This document shows, piece by piece, positions 52,657 to 61,222 of a stretch of 64,000 nucleotides of DNA. Source of the stretch: Haloprofundus halophilus (GTDB lineage Archaea; Halobacteriota; Halobacteria; Halobacteriales; Haloferacaceae); assembly GCF_003439925.1 (NCBI RefSeq), contig NZ_QQRR01000001.1, forward strand, positions 1,054,001 to 1,118,000, given 5' to 3'. The position numbers and the translations under genes were made by a program. The notes beneath the pieces were generated by a model, which searched no databases, was not told where the DNA came from, and saw nothing but the letters and a program-made list of their open reading frames with translations. Positions within the stretch are counted from its first letter, which is position 1. Every line of letters begins with the position of its first letter.

Positions 52657-53424
52657 ATGAGTCGTGAGGAATTCGATTTATCTGGACTAGTAACAAACGC
52701 GGAAGCTCCAAAAGACATCATCAGATCGGATCGTTATGGATCTGCAGACGACGAGGTGCCCTCAGGACCAACGATTCGATGTGCCATCTGTGGGATTCCA
52801 GAGGAAGAAGCTAACCAACTTCCAATCGGATACTCGAATCCTGTCTGTAGAGACTGTGGCGAATTCGCAACTGACGAAGCTGGAGACAATCCTTGGGTCG
52901 GGTGGCCACCCGGCGAACGGCCGAAACCCAAGTCAGGTACTATCCAGCTGGCACCAGATGCTGGGGCGAATCCAGTATACATTGCAGGAGTGAAATGTTG
53001 GAGACGGTATCGATTTGGCGGCTATATCACACGGCGAGACGCCTTTGATTGCAACTCCGTCGAAGAGTTCACCGAGAAACACCGAGTTGAGCCAGGGTGG
53101 ATTCATGCTTTCAACACTCCTCACCCTAAGGGAGTCGATATTTCACGTGAGCAGTACGATGAATACCGTTCGCTGGTAAATGACCTTGAGAAGCTTAGTC
53201 GAACTACCCAGCGTCTACTTCACGATCCTTATTCTACCGAGTTATTGGAGATCCTTCAAGCACATGTCGACGACTTTGATGAAGATCTCCAGTCTCGTTT
53301 ACCAGACAAAGCGGAATTGAACATCAAAGAGTATGCGAAGGAAATTTATTTGGCTGTAAAACGAGAAAAGGACCATGTAGAGAAGTTGACAGAATTTTGT
53401 GAGCGATACTACTCTGAGGTCTAA
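52657..53424 (+). CDS. Protein with a double-CxxC zinc finger, unknown function
   Basis: A 255-residue protein. Cys42 and Cys45 (RCAICG) and Cys64 and Cys67 (VCRDCG) form a treble-clef or zinc-ribbon unit with an 18-residue spacer. A middle part reads 'PVYIAGVKCWRRYRFGGYIT' and 'PGWIHAFNTPHPKGVDISRE'. The C-terminal third is helical, with 'EYRSLVNDLEKLSRTTQRLL' and a final basic helix. No family is recognised. The codon use is AT-richer than host genes, as for recent cargo. It is followed by the tandem GIY-YIG gene after a short T-run. Confidence 0.7.
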   Translation: MSREEFDLSGLVTNAEAPKDIIRSDRYGSADDEVPSGPTIRCAICGIPEEEANQLPIGYSNPVCRDCGEFATDEAGDNPWVGWPPGERPKPKSGTIQLAPDAGANPVYIAGVKCWRRYRFGGYITRRDAFDCNSVEEFTEKHRVEPGWIHAFNTPHPKGVDISREQYDEYRSLVNDLEKLSRTTQRLLHDPYSTELLEILQAHVDDFDEDLQSRLPDKAELNIKEYAKEIYLAVKREKDHVEKLTEFCERYYSEV

Positions 53425-53429
53425 GTCAG

Positions 53430-53435
53430 TTTTTT
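53430..53435 (+). terminator. T-run after the zinc-finger gene
   Basis: Six T residues follow the stop of the gene at 52657 by five bases. In archaea such T-runs can terminate transcription, so the two cargo genes may be separate units. Confidence 0.4.
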
Positions 53436-53460
53436 CTGGTCGAACTTCATTCAGTGAGTA

Positions 53461-54849
53461 ATGTCAAAACATCCCTCAAAGGACGAGGTCTGGGATGAGT
53501 GGGTTAGACGAACTGTACTCGCGGATATCAATACAGTTGACACGCCGGATCCAGTTCCAATAATCGACGATTCGGGCGAAGAGATAGAGGTGACTGATGA
53601 ATATGAATCCTACCGATTGGGACGGGGGAGAGGCGATCATCTGTATCTCTTGTATCTCCTTGACGGATTGGGCGAGAAACCTTCAGACATTATTCCAGTC
53701 TACATCGGTGAAACGGGTAGTGTCGCAAGTCGGCTCCTGACTCATTTCAGAAAGCTACGCAATGCCCTCCCAATCTCCGACTGGGAAGACGATGGATCTT
53801 GGGGGAGCTTCGGGAAATACGATCATATTGCGACCGTCTACGACCGTACTGATTCACCGCTCTATGCATGGGTGGTTGATGTCAACGAGATCGACGTCGG
53901 TCCATATGGGTATCCCACATATCGACAGGAGCTTGAGGCGAAGACGGTCGGTCTCGTCCATTCGAATCCTCGATTCAATCGAACCTTCGCGAACCGAGAT
54001 TTCGTTCCAAACAGAGTCGCTCATGAGATGGGGAAAGTGGGAACAGAGTGGGTGGATTTGGCAGATGACACGCCTAATGAAGAAGCACAGATAGCCGCCA
54101 ACAAAGCGGGTCGAGACCTGAGCGGTAAGAGCAAATCAGACCTCTGGCACGACTGGGTCGAGCAAACAATCTGTCGAGAGATCCGCGGCTCCGAAGAAGA
54201 CCCGATTCCATTGTTCCAGACGGACGAAAATCTCGTTGTCGATTTTAAGGAACGTGGTTCGTCGACAGTACTCAAGCGGAGCGAAGCCATTGATTCCCGT
54301 ATCCGTCAGGAAGGAAAGCGCTGTGTCCACAGAACGGGTGTGAAAGACGGACCTAACGGGCTACTATACGTTATGTACCAGCTCGCCACCGATAACCCAT
54401 CACCAGAAGACATCACCCCACGGTATATTGGCAAGGCAGAGGCCTATGGGAAAAAGAACGAACTGAGTGGGAACTTCGAGGAGATTGCGAAGGATCGGAC
54501 TGGAACTGGATGTTTCGCTCGATGGGGTGATGGGAATTACTACCACATAGGAGAGCTATCAAGGACGGTGTTCGGGAAAGATTCGAAGAAGCTCAGCTGG
54601 GCGAGCGAGTTGTTCGATCAAGGTACACACCAGCTCAAGGAGCAAACGTACCTATGGATACGTGCTTGGGACCCGCAAAAACACCCTGGGCCATATGGCT
54701 ATCCAGCGTACTTGGCAGAGGTAGAAGCACTGTTGATCGGGTTGGCTTACGAAGCATATCCGAATCAACTCCTGAACCACAAAGAGGTCCCAGCAGAAGC
54801 GCCTTCTAATCAGGGTGGGTTCCAGTTTCGGCCTGCTTCTGTTAGGTAA
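53461..54849 (+). CDS. Protein with two GIY-YIG-like nuclease halves
   Basis: A 462-residue protein with two similar halves. Half 1: DEVWDEWVRRTVLADI (near residue 8), DPVPII, then 'LYLLYLLDG' (61), VYIGETG (80-86), 'GPYGYPTYRQELEAKTVG' (147-164) and NPRFNR. Half 2: SDLWHDWVEQTICREI (near 226), DPIPLF, 'LLYVMYQLA' (301), RYIGKAEA (321-328), 'GPYGYPAYLAEVEALLIG' (410-427) and PNQLLN. Both halves have the Y-Y then YIG signature, an Arg after it, and a Glu in the E-x-E-A helix, which is the GIY-YIG order. It is likely a nuclease or DNA-binding protein. The two halves differ, so one may be inactive. Confidence 0.78.
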   Translation: MSKHPSKDEVWDEWVRRTVLADINTVDTPDPVPIIDDSGEEIEVTDEYESYRLGRGRGDHLYLLYLLDGLGEKPSDIIPVYIGETGSVASRLLTHFRKLRNALPISDWEDDGSWGSFGKYDHIATVYDRTDSPLYAWVVDVNEIDVGPYGYPTYRQELEAKTVGLVHSNPRFNRTFANRDFVPNRVAHEMGKVGTEWVDLADDTPNEEAQIAANKAGRDLSGKSKSDLWHDWVEQTICREIRGSEEDPIPLFQTDENLVVDFKERGSSTVLKRSEAIDSRIRQEGKRCVHRTGVKDGPNGLLYVMYQLATDNPSPEDITPRYIGKAEAYGKKNELSGNFEEIAKDRTGTGCFARWGDGNYYHIGELSRTVFGKDSKKLSWASELFDQGTHQLKEQTYLWIRAWDPQKHPGPYGYPAYLAEVEALLIGLAYEAYPNQLLNHKEVPAEAPSNQGGFQFRPASVR

Positions 54850-55017
54850 TCTCGACACCCATCGTAATTGAGGGTGGAGACATCAGTAGTGTCTTTTCCA
54901 GACGAAGGCGAGGAACCTGCTGCTTCCGTTCTTTCCAAAGAACACTAAACGATAACGACTCTACCTCCCTCAAAGAGTGAGTCCACACTCTACCAGACAA
55001 ATTGGCTGGCTACGGAA

Positions 55018-55740
55018 CTACCTCACTGCATAGACCATCTCCATGGGAAGCCCTTTTGGATCGTCTTCGGGATCCTCAGGGAGCGTCTGGAGTGGTCCAG
55101 TACGTGCACTCGCTGTGAGCGCAAGCACGAACGCATCCAGCAAATCGTCGTTGGAGGCTTCAGTCTCAACTGCAAGTCCTCCATCTCGCAAATGCGTTAA
55201 CACGTCTTCGTCGACTCGTTCGAGAACGTTGACACGGCTCCAAAAGGCCGTGAGGGGTTGGCTTGTTTTCGAGTATTCTATAGCTTCTTCGTCGTTGAAT
55301 GCCCAGAAACAGACCTCAGGATGTGCCTCACGGACGATACCCCGTGCATCTTCAGTGTTCCTGAGAAACTCATCCAACTCCTTGATTTTATCCGAAATTG
55401 CCCACGTCTGCGTACCGAGGCTCCCATCGGTCAGCTTCTCTTGCTTTGCTTTTGCCGACTCATAGTCCTCGCAATGCACTGCCTCTCGAACGGGAGTCGG
55501 GAAAACGCTCGTGTGTCGGTCTGGACTCAGTTTTTCACGGGCTTTCGAATCGCAGTGGCGCTTGTCGTTGGATTTCTCTCGAAGGCCAATTGGAACATCG
55601 ATGAGAATTGTCTCAGCATCCCGGTGGTTCTCCCAGAGTTCTTCGATGTTTTGGTAGAGATCCGTTCTGTTGTACTTTTGATCCTCATAGTTCACTGCAA
55701 GCCAACCGTCAGGACAACCGTCGACACCAACAACGTGCAT
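55018..55740 (-). CDS. DUF429 family protein (predicted RNase H-like fold)
   Basis: A 240-residue protein. The start MHVVGVDGCPDGW carries the DUF429 Asp (D-G-C-P-x-GW); 'AETILIDVPIGL' has the second Asp motif, then 'CDSKAREKLSPDRHTSVFPTP' and 'AHPEVCFWAFN'. A C-terminal 'SNDDLLDAFVLALTA' provides the last Asp. These acidic residues on strands match the predicted RNase H-like nuclease fold. The biological role is unknown. It is convergent with the GIY-YIG gene and divergent from the secretion operon. Codon use is AT-rich, as for its neighbours. Confidence 0.83.
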   Translation of the reverse strand: MHVVGVDGCPDGWLAVNYEDQKYNRTDLYQNIEELWENHRDAETILIDVPIGLREKSNDKRHCDSKAREKLSPDRHTSVFPTPVREAVHCEDYESAKAKQEKLTDGSLGTQTWAISDKIKELDEFLRNTEDARGIVREAHPEVCFWAFNDEEAIEYSKTSQPLTAFWSRVNVLERVDEDVLTHLRDGGLAVETEASNDDLLDAFVLALTASARTGPLQTLPEDPEDDPKGLPMEMVYAVR

Positions 55741-55985
55741 CGTTGGTCAGTGAACTGGATAGATATGTTATCAATTTTAAGGTATTAGATGATTGTGTGA
55801 TGTTGTCCACGCAATCGATTTCTGTAGGGACAGGTGATAGAATGTCACCAACACTGGAATATTTCTAGAAAATATTGTTGTACTGTCGGTAAATAAACCG
55901 AATACCAAATTTTATAGTCTACTGATTCACTCCTCGGGATATAGTCGTTAAACTCGAACAAACCAGAAATCTGCCTATAACAGAT
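55741..55985. other. AT-rich divergent promoter region
   Basis: 245 bp separate DUF429 (minus) from the secretion operon (plus). It is the most AT-rich spacer in the window, with several TATA-like runs (AATTTTATAG near 55908, CTATAACAG near 55975). CTATAACAG lies about 30 bases before the ATG at 56007. I see no gene here. Confidence 0.55.
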
Positions 55986-56006
55986 ATGAGAGAGGAAATA
56001 CAAAAT

Positions 56007-56420
56007 ATGGAATTCAAAGACCCAATAATACCGAAAGTGGGACAATCACTACGAACTGCTATCCTACAGTACGGGAGAAAGGTCGGAGTGCTTATGATAG
56101 TACTCAGCCTCACAGCAGTCCAACCAGCACTCGCTCAAGAGACAGGTATCTGCTCGTCTGCCAGACTCCCAGGAATGATCGAGGGCTTCTTCCAGCTCAC
56201 TACTGGAATCGGTGTCCTCGGTGTTGCAATCGCGTGGCAGGCGGACTCACTTGCTGAACTCTTCACCACGACTCCCGAGCAACGACGAAATATCAAGCAG
56301 CACCGACGCTCTGCGCTCAAATCTGGACTCATCCTCCTCATCCTCGGCCCACTCTACACCGTTGCAGGTTCGATGATGGGGCTCCCCCTTGCAGAGTGCG
56401 TCAACCTCACTCCGTGGTAG
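56007..56420 (+). CDS. Small membrane protein, VirB2/pilin-like (first gene of secretion operon)
   Basis: A 137-residue protein. An N-terminal signal-type helix (GVLMIVLSLTAVQPALAQET) ends in ALAQ, like a signal peptidase site. Two further helices, 'GFFQLTTGIGVLGVAIAWQA' and 'GLILLILGPLYTVAGSMMGL', are joined by a basic loop RRNIKQHRR. This size and layout resemble T4SS pilin/VirB2 and archaeal TrbC-like proteins, without strong identity. I prefer the ATG at 56007 because of the TATA-like CTATAACAG at -32; ATG 55986 is also in frame. Confidence 0.65.
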   Translation: MEFKDPIIPKVGQSLRTAILQYGRKVGVLMIVLSLTAVQPALAQETGICSSARLPGMIEGFFQLTTGIGVLGVAIAWQADSLAELFTTTPEQRRNIKQHRRSALKSGLILLILGPLYTVAGSMMGLPLAECVNLTPW

Positions 56421-56443
56421 CTTACTGAATCCTATCGTTCAAC

Positions 56444-58141
56444 ATGCGTTCCCGACTTCGTGTGGCACTCACCGTTTGCCTCCTCGTCAGCCTCTATGCT
56501 GGCTTCGTAGTCGCATCACCACCACAGACGGGAACCGAAGGAAACGGGCTTACAGAAAACGAGACTGCGACGCTTTGGTCGCGAGATCCAGACGCGTGTA
56601 CATCGAATACCGAGTATTACGAGCAGTTCGACGAGAATCGCTCACTCCTCGGTGAAGTCGGTGATTGCACCGACCTCGCGTTCAAACGCCCACCAGAGAC
56701 TGCAGCGACGTGGACGACGAATGACTTCGAGGATTACACAGCGGGGAACGCCAGCACATCGGTGTATCCATCCCATGCAGACCTCGAAGACAGCACGGTC
56801 GTTCGGGATGCACACGCGACGATATTCGCTGTCCAACCGTCGACTCGAACACACGTTGAACCGAGTGAAACCCCATTGTACGTCGCCCGAGAGGGTCGGC
56901 TCAGGGGCGTCGTCGACTACCGCATCGTCACACCGCCAAGTGCAGCGAATCAGTCTCCGCAGTGGTCGGTGTTCAGCCACGAAATCGAGTCTGTCCGTCT
57001 CCTGCAAGATGGAACCGAGCTCGACACCGTAAATGGGACACACAAACCCGCGTTCGACTACGAACTCCGGGGCACCGGCCAAACGACGCTCACACTCGAA
57101 GCAACCATCACAGTCGAGTTTGAGCGACCCATTGGCAATCAGTCCACAAGGGATACTGAGCGCGTAACGCGTTCAGTTGTCGTCTCCGACAGTGTTGACG
57201 TTACAATCTACGACCCTGAAGCGTCACTCTACACAGCGGCGTATCCTAACGGCGATGCTGGGGTTGCAGTCTTCATCGATCAACCTTGGCAGGGATACTC
57301 GCTTGGTGGCGAGAATCAGGTTCGTGGCGTCTGGCGCTTTTACACTGCACGCGATACTCGGTGGGACACGGTCGTTCGCTCAACGGCGAACGGAGAGGCT
57401 TCGGTTCCATCCGATAGTCTCCCTGTCTACGTGCACGCGTATCCGTCCGTACTCGGACCGAGAGCCTATCCCGTTCAGACAGGCCCACAGATACTGCGTG
57501 TCTGGGGATATGAACGAGATAGTCCTAATCAGACGATTGGCGAGAACGTCCACGTCGGCGTCGTCAACGAATCCTTCACACAGTCGTCTGGGATTGCTGT
57601 TCGGACAAACTCGGTGAGTCGTAGGAATCTCTCCGTTCGAGGAATCGTCCGTGGCGTAAACGCGACCGTCGAGACACCACGTAAGGAGTCCGAACGAGAT
57701 CTCCGAGGGAGCGATCTCTCGTTAGAGGTTGTCGACAGCAACGCTTCACAGACGACACTCCGTGCTGAGCTCCGAGACAATGAGACGGGAGAGCCGATTG
57801 CACTTCGTCGCGACTCGCATTCACTCCCAGATACAGAGACTCGATACGGCTACATCTCTGTTGCTGGCGAGCGGGTCCAGACCAACGAGTCCGGTGTTGC
57901 GGTAGTTATTGTTGACGGCCATGGAATGTTCACCGCAACGTACCACCCTGGGTCATGGCTCTCGCACAATCCCGCCTATACAGACGCTGAATCAACCGTT
58001 CGACACCACCCACTGTGGTCAATATCGGGCGTGTTTGGGCTCTTCGTTGAGATACTCTGGTGGTTCATTCCCTTCCTCGTCGCGCTCATAGCCGGGTTGA
58101 AACTCGGGTCCTTCCTCCAATTCGAGACATTCGAACCATGA
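56444..58141 (+). CDS. Large exported membrane-anchored protein, unknown function
   Basis: A 565-residue protein with an N-terminal signal peptide ('RLRVALTVCLLVSLYAGFVV') and a C-terminal helix 'LFVEILWWFIPFLVALIAGL'. The large outside part (about 30-525) is beta-rich, with Thr/Asn/Asp-rich strands ('TLTLEATITVEFERPIGNQS', 'VAGERVQTNESGVAVVIVDG' near the end resembles an Ig-like or carboxypeptidase-regulatory-like domain). Two Cys lie near the N-terminus. No family is recognised. It overlaps the next gene by four bases. Likely a surface component of the secretion or mating apparatus. Confidence 0.72.
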   Translation: MRSRLRVALTVCLLVSLYAGFVVASPPQTGTEGNGLTENETATLWSRDPDACTSNTEYYEQFDENRSLLGEVGDCTDLAFKRPPETAATWTTNDFEDYTAGNASTSVYPSHADLEDSTVVRDAHATIFAVQPSTRTHVEPSETPLYVAREGRLRGVVDYRIVTPPSAANQSPQWSVFSHEIESVRLLQDGTELDTVNGTHKPAFDYELRGTGQTTLTLEATITVEFERPIGNQSTRDTERVTRSVVVSDSVDVTIYDPEASLYTAAYPNGDAGVAVFIDQPWQGYSLGGENQVRGVWRFYTARDTRWDTVVRSTANGEASVPSDSLPVYVHAYPSVLGPRAYPVQTGPQILRVWGYERDSPNQTIGENVHVGVVNESFTQSSGIAVRTNSVSRRNLSVRGIVRGVNATVETPRKESERDLRGSDLSLEVVDSNASQTTLRAELRDNETGEPIALRRDSHSLPDTETRYGYISVAGERVQTNESGVAVVIVDGHGMFTATYHPGSWLSHNPAYTDAESTVRHHPLWSISGVFGLFVEILWWFIPFLVALIAGLKLGSFLQFETFEP

Positions 58142-58983
58142 CACAATCGCAATTCACAGTCGATAGACGAACCGTCCTCTCCAGCATCGCAGGTACGACA
58201 CTCCTCGGCCTCGCTGGTTGTACGAGCGACCGTGACAACAATGCTGGAAGCAATGGTACTGAATCGAGTGGATCCAGTTCGGGTCCATTCGAGCAGGTTA
58301 GCGTTGAGGGACTGCAGTTAGTCGTTGAACTGACTGCAGAGGCAGAAGTTGAGCAACTCAACGTTATCGCCCCAAATGGAGCACTCTTCGACAAACAAGA
58401 ACTCTCTCAAGGCGTCTCTCGCGCTGCATTCAAACTTGGGACTTCGTATGACCCCGGGGAGTATCGAATATTGGCGCTCCGAGGAGACGACGAGGTTGGC
58501 AGTTCTACACTGACGATTGAGCCGGAACTGCGGATTGTGGAGGTTGAGATTGGGGCAAATTATTCGGGGGAACTACCAGATGATCTGCCTGTTGAGGAGA
58601 AGCAGGCGATAGTGACTGTAGTGAATGACGGCATCGGTCCAGATGCAATCACGAAACTCCTCTTCGAGGGTGGCGTGCCTACTCCGTCGACAAAATACGA
58701 AGACAGCGACGCAAGTGGAATCTGGGGCCCCGATGCAGACTTGATTGCAGGTGCAGAAAAGACGCGTATTCAAGCTGGAGATGAGCTATCAATATACTCG
58801 CTCTCGATGCCATTCAGTTTCTCTTCAAACGAAGGGGTAGACTGCACGCAGGACCCACAGGAGAAACAATTCACTGTAAACTTGCAGTCACAAGTTGCTG
58901 GAGCGACTTCTCGTTCATTCTCTCTTTCATACTCTGGGTCGGTGTCGTCTGACGGATGTACTGTAGAAGTCATTCAGAAGTAG
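58138..58983 (+). CDS. Tat lipoprotein of the secretion operon, unknown function
   Basis: A 281-residue protein. R10-R11 TVLSS and lipobox GLAGC with Cys28 give a Tat lipoprotein. A Ser/Gly/Asn linker follows, then a beta-sandwich-like domain ('QLVVELTAEAEVEQLNVIAP', 'YDPGEYRILALRGDDEVGSS', 'AIVTVVNDGIGPDAITKLLF'). The C-terminal part has Cys pairs near 'VDCTQDPQ' and DGCTVE that may bridge. No family is recognised. Its ATG overlaps the previous stop (ATGA), and the next gene begins one base after its own stop. Confidence 0.75.
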   Translation: MTQSQFTVDRRTVLSSIAGTTLLGLAGCTSDRDNNAGSNGTESSGSSSGPFEQVSVEGLQLVVELTAEAEVEQLNVIAPNGALFDKQELSQGVSRAAFKLGTSYDPGEYRILALRGDDEVGSSTLTIEPELRIVEVEIGANYSGELPDDLPVEEKQAIVTVVNDGIGPDAITKLLFEGGVPTPSTKYEDSDASGIWGPDADLIAGAEKTRIQAGDELSIYSLSMPFSFSSNEGVDCTQDPQEKQFTVNLQSQVAGATSRSFSLSYSGSVSSDGCTVEVIQK

Positions 58984-58984
58984 C

Positions 58985-60091
58985 ATGCCAGAGATTCCAT
59001 TCGTTGACGTTGGGAAAAAGTGGTTTGAGGATATTGTTGAGCAGATTACGAAGTGGTTCCGTGACGGCCTTATCGCCGGATTTGACGAGTTAGAGCAAAT
59101 CGCGTTCGGAACGCCGACACCACGTAATAGTGGTAATTCGCTGGTCTTTGGCGAGCCGACCTCAAATCCATGGGCCTCTATTCACGATGCCCTCGTCGGT
59201 GGGGAGATAATGTTGGTTGCTTTTGTTATTCTGCTAATATCGGTACAGGGGAGACACACCCTCCGAATCTTCCGCTTTGGGAGCCAATACGAAGCTAGAA
59301 AAGCCCGGAAAAATGCATGGACCGGAGCATTCCTGATCACTACCTGGTACTGGGTCGGCGTGATGGTTCTCCTTCTGGTTGAGGGATTCACACTCGCCTT
59401 AGTTCCCAACTTAGGCATTATCGGCGACCAGATGATTGCATTACTTCCATCTGCCTTAGCGAACCCTGCATTCACCTTAGTGATGGCTGCTATTGGAGGC
59501 CTCGCGATAATCGCACTGGAGGCGCTCTACTACATTCGCAACGTCCTGCTCTATATCTACATGTACGGGATGCCACTCGGCATCGCCGTCGCATACGGTA
59601 ACCTCCCCATCGTCTCAGATATCGCGAAGCGACTCTGCCAGCAATTCGTCCCGTTGGCGATCCTGCCGCTTCCTGCGGCGATTCTCTTTCGCGGCTACGA
59701 GGTACTTTTCGTCGGCGACGCCTCGCTTGATCCGCCGACGGAGTTCCTCGAATATCTCGTCGCCGTCTCACTGCCCGTACTCGCATTGTACCTTTCGTGG
59801 AAGGTGTTCAAGTACGGGACACCACTGACCGCGAGAGTCATCGGCACCGCCTCTACTGCAGCTGTCACAGTCGGTGCTGTTGCAGCCGGTGGCTACGTTG
59901 GCGGCGCACACGTCGCCTCCACAGCCGCCCGATTCGGACCGAAGGCTGCTGCTGGTCACGCAGTTGCCCAGCAAGTCACCCAACGAACGCAGACTGGCCC
60001 TGATAGCGGTGGGACGAAACACGACAACCTCGCCGACACGGGTCCAGGCCGCACCGTTCCTGAATACAGACGCACCGAGAACGACCCCTAA
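58985..60091 (+). CDS. VirB6/TrbL-like polytopic membrane protein
   Basis: A 368-residue protein with an amphipathic N-terminus ('VGKKWFEDIVEQITKWFRDG') and about six helices: 'GGEIMLVAFVILLISVQG', 'TTWYWVGVMVLLLVEGFTLA', 'NPAFTLVMAAIGGLAIIALE', 'YIRNVLLYIYMYGMPLGIAV', 'VPLAILPLPAAILFRGYEVL', 'EYLVAVSLPVLALYLSWKVF', and a Gly/Ala-rich final helix. The tail is soluble. The pattern fits VirB6/TrbL inner-membrane channel proteins, the usual neighbours of VirB4, but the identity is from layout, not motif. Confidence 0.72.
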   Translation: MPEIPFVDVGKKWFEDIVEQITKWFRDGLIAGFDELEQIAFGTPTPRNSGNSLVFGEPTSNPWASIHDALVGGEIMLVAFVILLISVQGRHTLRIFRFGSQYEARKARKNAWTGAFLITTWYWVGVMVLLLVEGFTLALVPNLGIIGDQMIALLPSALANPAFTLVMAAIGGLAIIALEALYYIRNVLLYIYMYGMPLGIAVAYGNLPIVSDIAKRLCQQFVPLAILPLPAAILFRGYEVLFVGDASLDPPTEFLEYLVAVSLPVLALYLSWKVFKYGTPLTARVIGTASTAAVTVGAVAAGGYVGGAHVASTAARFGPKAAAGHAVAQQVTQRTQTGPDSGGTKHDNLADTGPGRTVPEYRRTENDP

Positions 60092-60106
60092 CCCAACGCT
60101 CTACAG

Positions 60107-61222
60107 ATGTCCACAGATAGCAACGGCGCAGCACGACGCGTAATGAACGCCTTTGGCGAAGAAAGCCGCATCCCATACCTCAACATCGACGAAGGAGACG
60201 TCGGCGTCCTACTCGGATTCCCGATTCTCGCACTCTTCCTCGCGGAGGTACTCGGGCTACAATCGCTCGCAGTACCCCTCATTGCCGCTGGTTTCGGGTT
60301 CGGCGCTGCCCTCGTCTTCGTCACGCCCGACCACCTCTCAGCAAGCGAGTGGCTTCAGACACTCCTTCGGTACGCAAAGCGACCCAAAATCACCTACAAT
60401 GTCGCCACTGAGGCCACCAAGAGTCACGAGTCGGATAGTACACGTAACGAGGGCGGGCTCGCGAACTACACGCCCTTCACGCCAGACGAACGCACTCAGG
60501 ACTTGACGAATATCGAACGTGCGTGGCCCGGAACGGGCGCAATTCAGCGGCAAGACGGTGTGATGGAAGCATTCATCGAAGTTTATCCAGGGAACATGGA
60601 TTTCGCGATGTCCGGTGACTGGGCGACGCTCCAGCACGCTGCCAGCGAATTCGCAAACAAGGAACTCGATTTCGCGCTCAAATTCCACACCACCACGCGG
60701 TCGTTCCCAGTTGAGAAAGTCATTGCTCGAACCGAAGAGCGACTCCGTGATGATGACGTAAAATCGAATCCGGTGTTCGAGGAATTGCTGCGAGAATATC
60801 GTGACCGACGTCCAGAGGAGATGGACGGCACCCAGCAACTCCACTACTACCTCGGCGTCGAGGTGAATCAGTTGGAAGTCTATGACCGCTTCCAGTACGA
60901 ACGCACTCCCGCAGAGAAACTCACGACGATTCCATTCATCGGGATTCTCTTTACACCCTTTGTGACACGACGTGAGGACTTCTCGGATGCAGAGCTTCGC
61001 GCGAGGATGTTCGAGCGCCTCGACGAACGGCTCTCGACAGTACGTTCTGAATTTATTCAGCAGGCAGATGAGTGGTCTGCACGGCGTCTCAGTACCGTCG
61101 AGTTGTTCGTGCTCTGTATGGACTTCTGGAACGGCGAAGAATACGACGTCGACGACGCATCGCACGTCGTTCGCGAGCAGCCTATTGTTGGTAATGCGTC
61201 TCGCCGGGAGGACGCAGAATGA
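60107..61222 (+). CDS. Membrane protein with a VirB4-like N-terminal module
   Basis: A 371-residue protein. Two adjacent helices ('VGVLLGFPILALFLAEVLGL' and 'VPLIAAGFGFGAALVFVTP', about 31-73) follow a short cytosolic start. The soluble part reads 'IERAWPGTGAIQRQDGVMEA', FIEVYPGNMDFAMS, and a long helical 'KVIARTEERLRDDDVKSNPV' region. It resembles PrgI/VirB3 fused to the N-terminal part of VirB4, without ATPase motifs. It overlaps the next gene by four bases. Function would be coupling of the ATPase to the membrane channel (inference). Confidence 0.65.
   Translation: MSTDSNGAARRVMNAFGEESRIPYLNIDEGDVGVLLGFPILALFLAEVLGLQSLAVPLIAAGFGFGAALVFVTPDHLSASEWLQTLLRYAKRPKITYNVATEATKSHESDSTRNEGGLANYTPFTPDERTQDLTNIERAWPGTGAIQRQDGVMEAFIEVYPGNMDFAMSGDWATLQHAASEFANKELDFALKFHTTTRSFPVEKVIARTEERLRDDDVKSNPVFEELLREYRDRRPEEMDGTQQLHYYLGVEVNQLEVYDRFQYERTPAEKLTTIPFIGILFTPFVTRREDFSDAELRARMFERLDERLSTVRSEFIQQADEWSARRLSTVELFVLCMDFWNGEEYDVDDASHVVREQPIVGNASRREDAE

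Noticed and set aside
55258-55788. Plus-strand open frame opposite DUF429
   Set aside because: It lies wholly against the DUF429 coding strand and has no domain.
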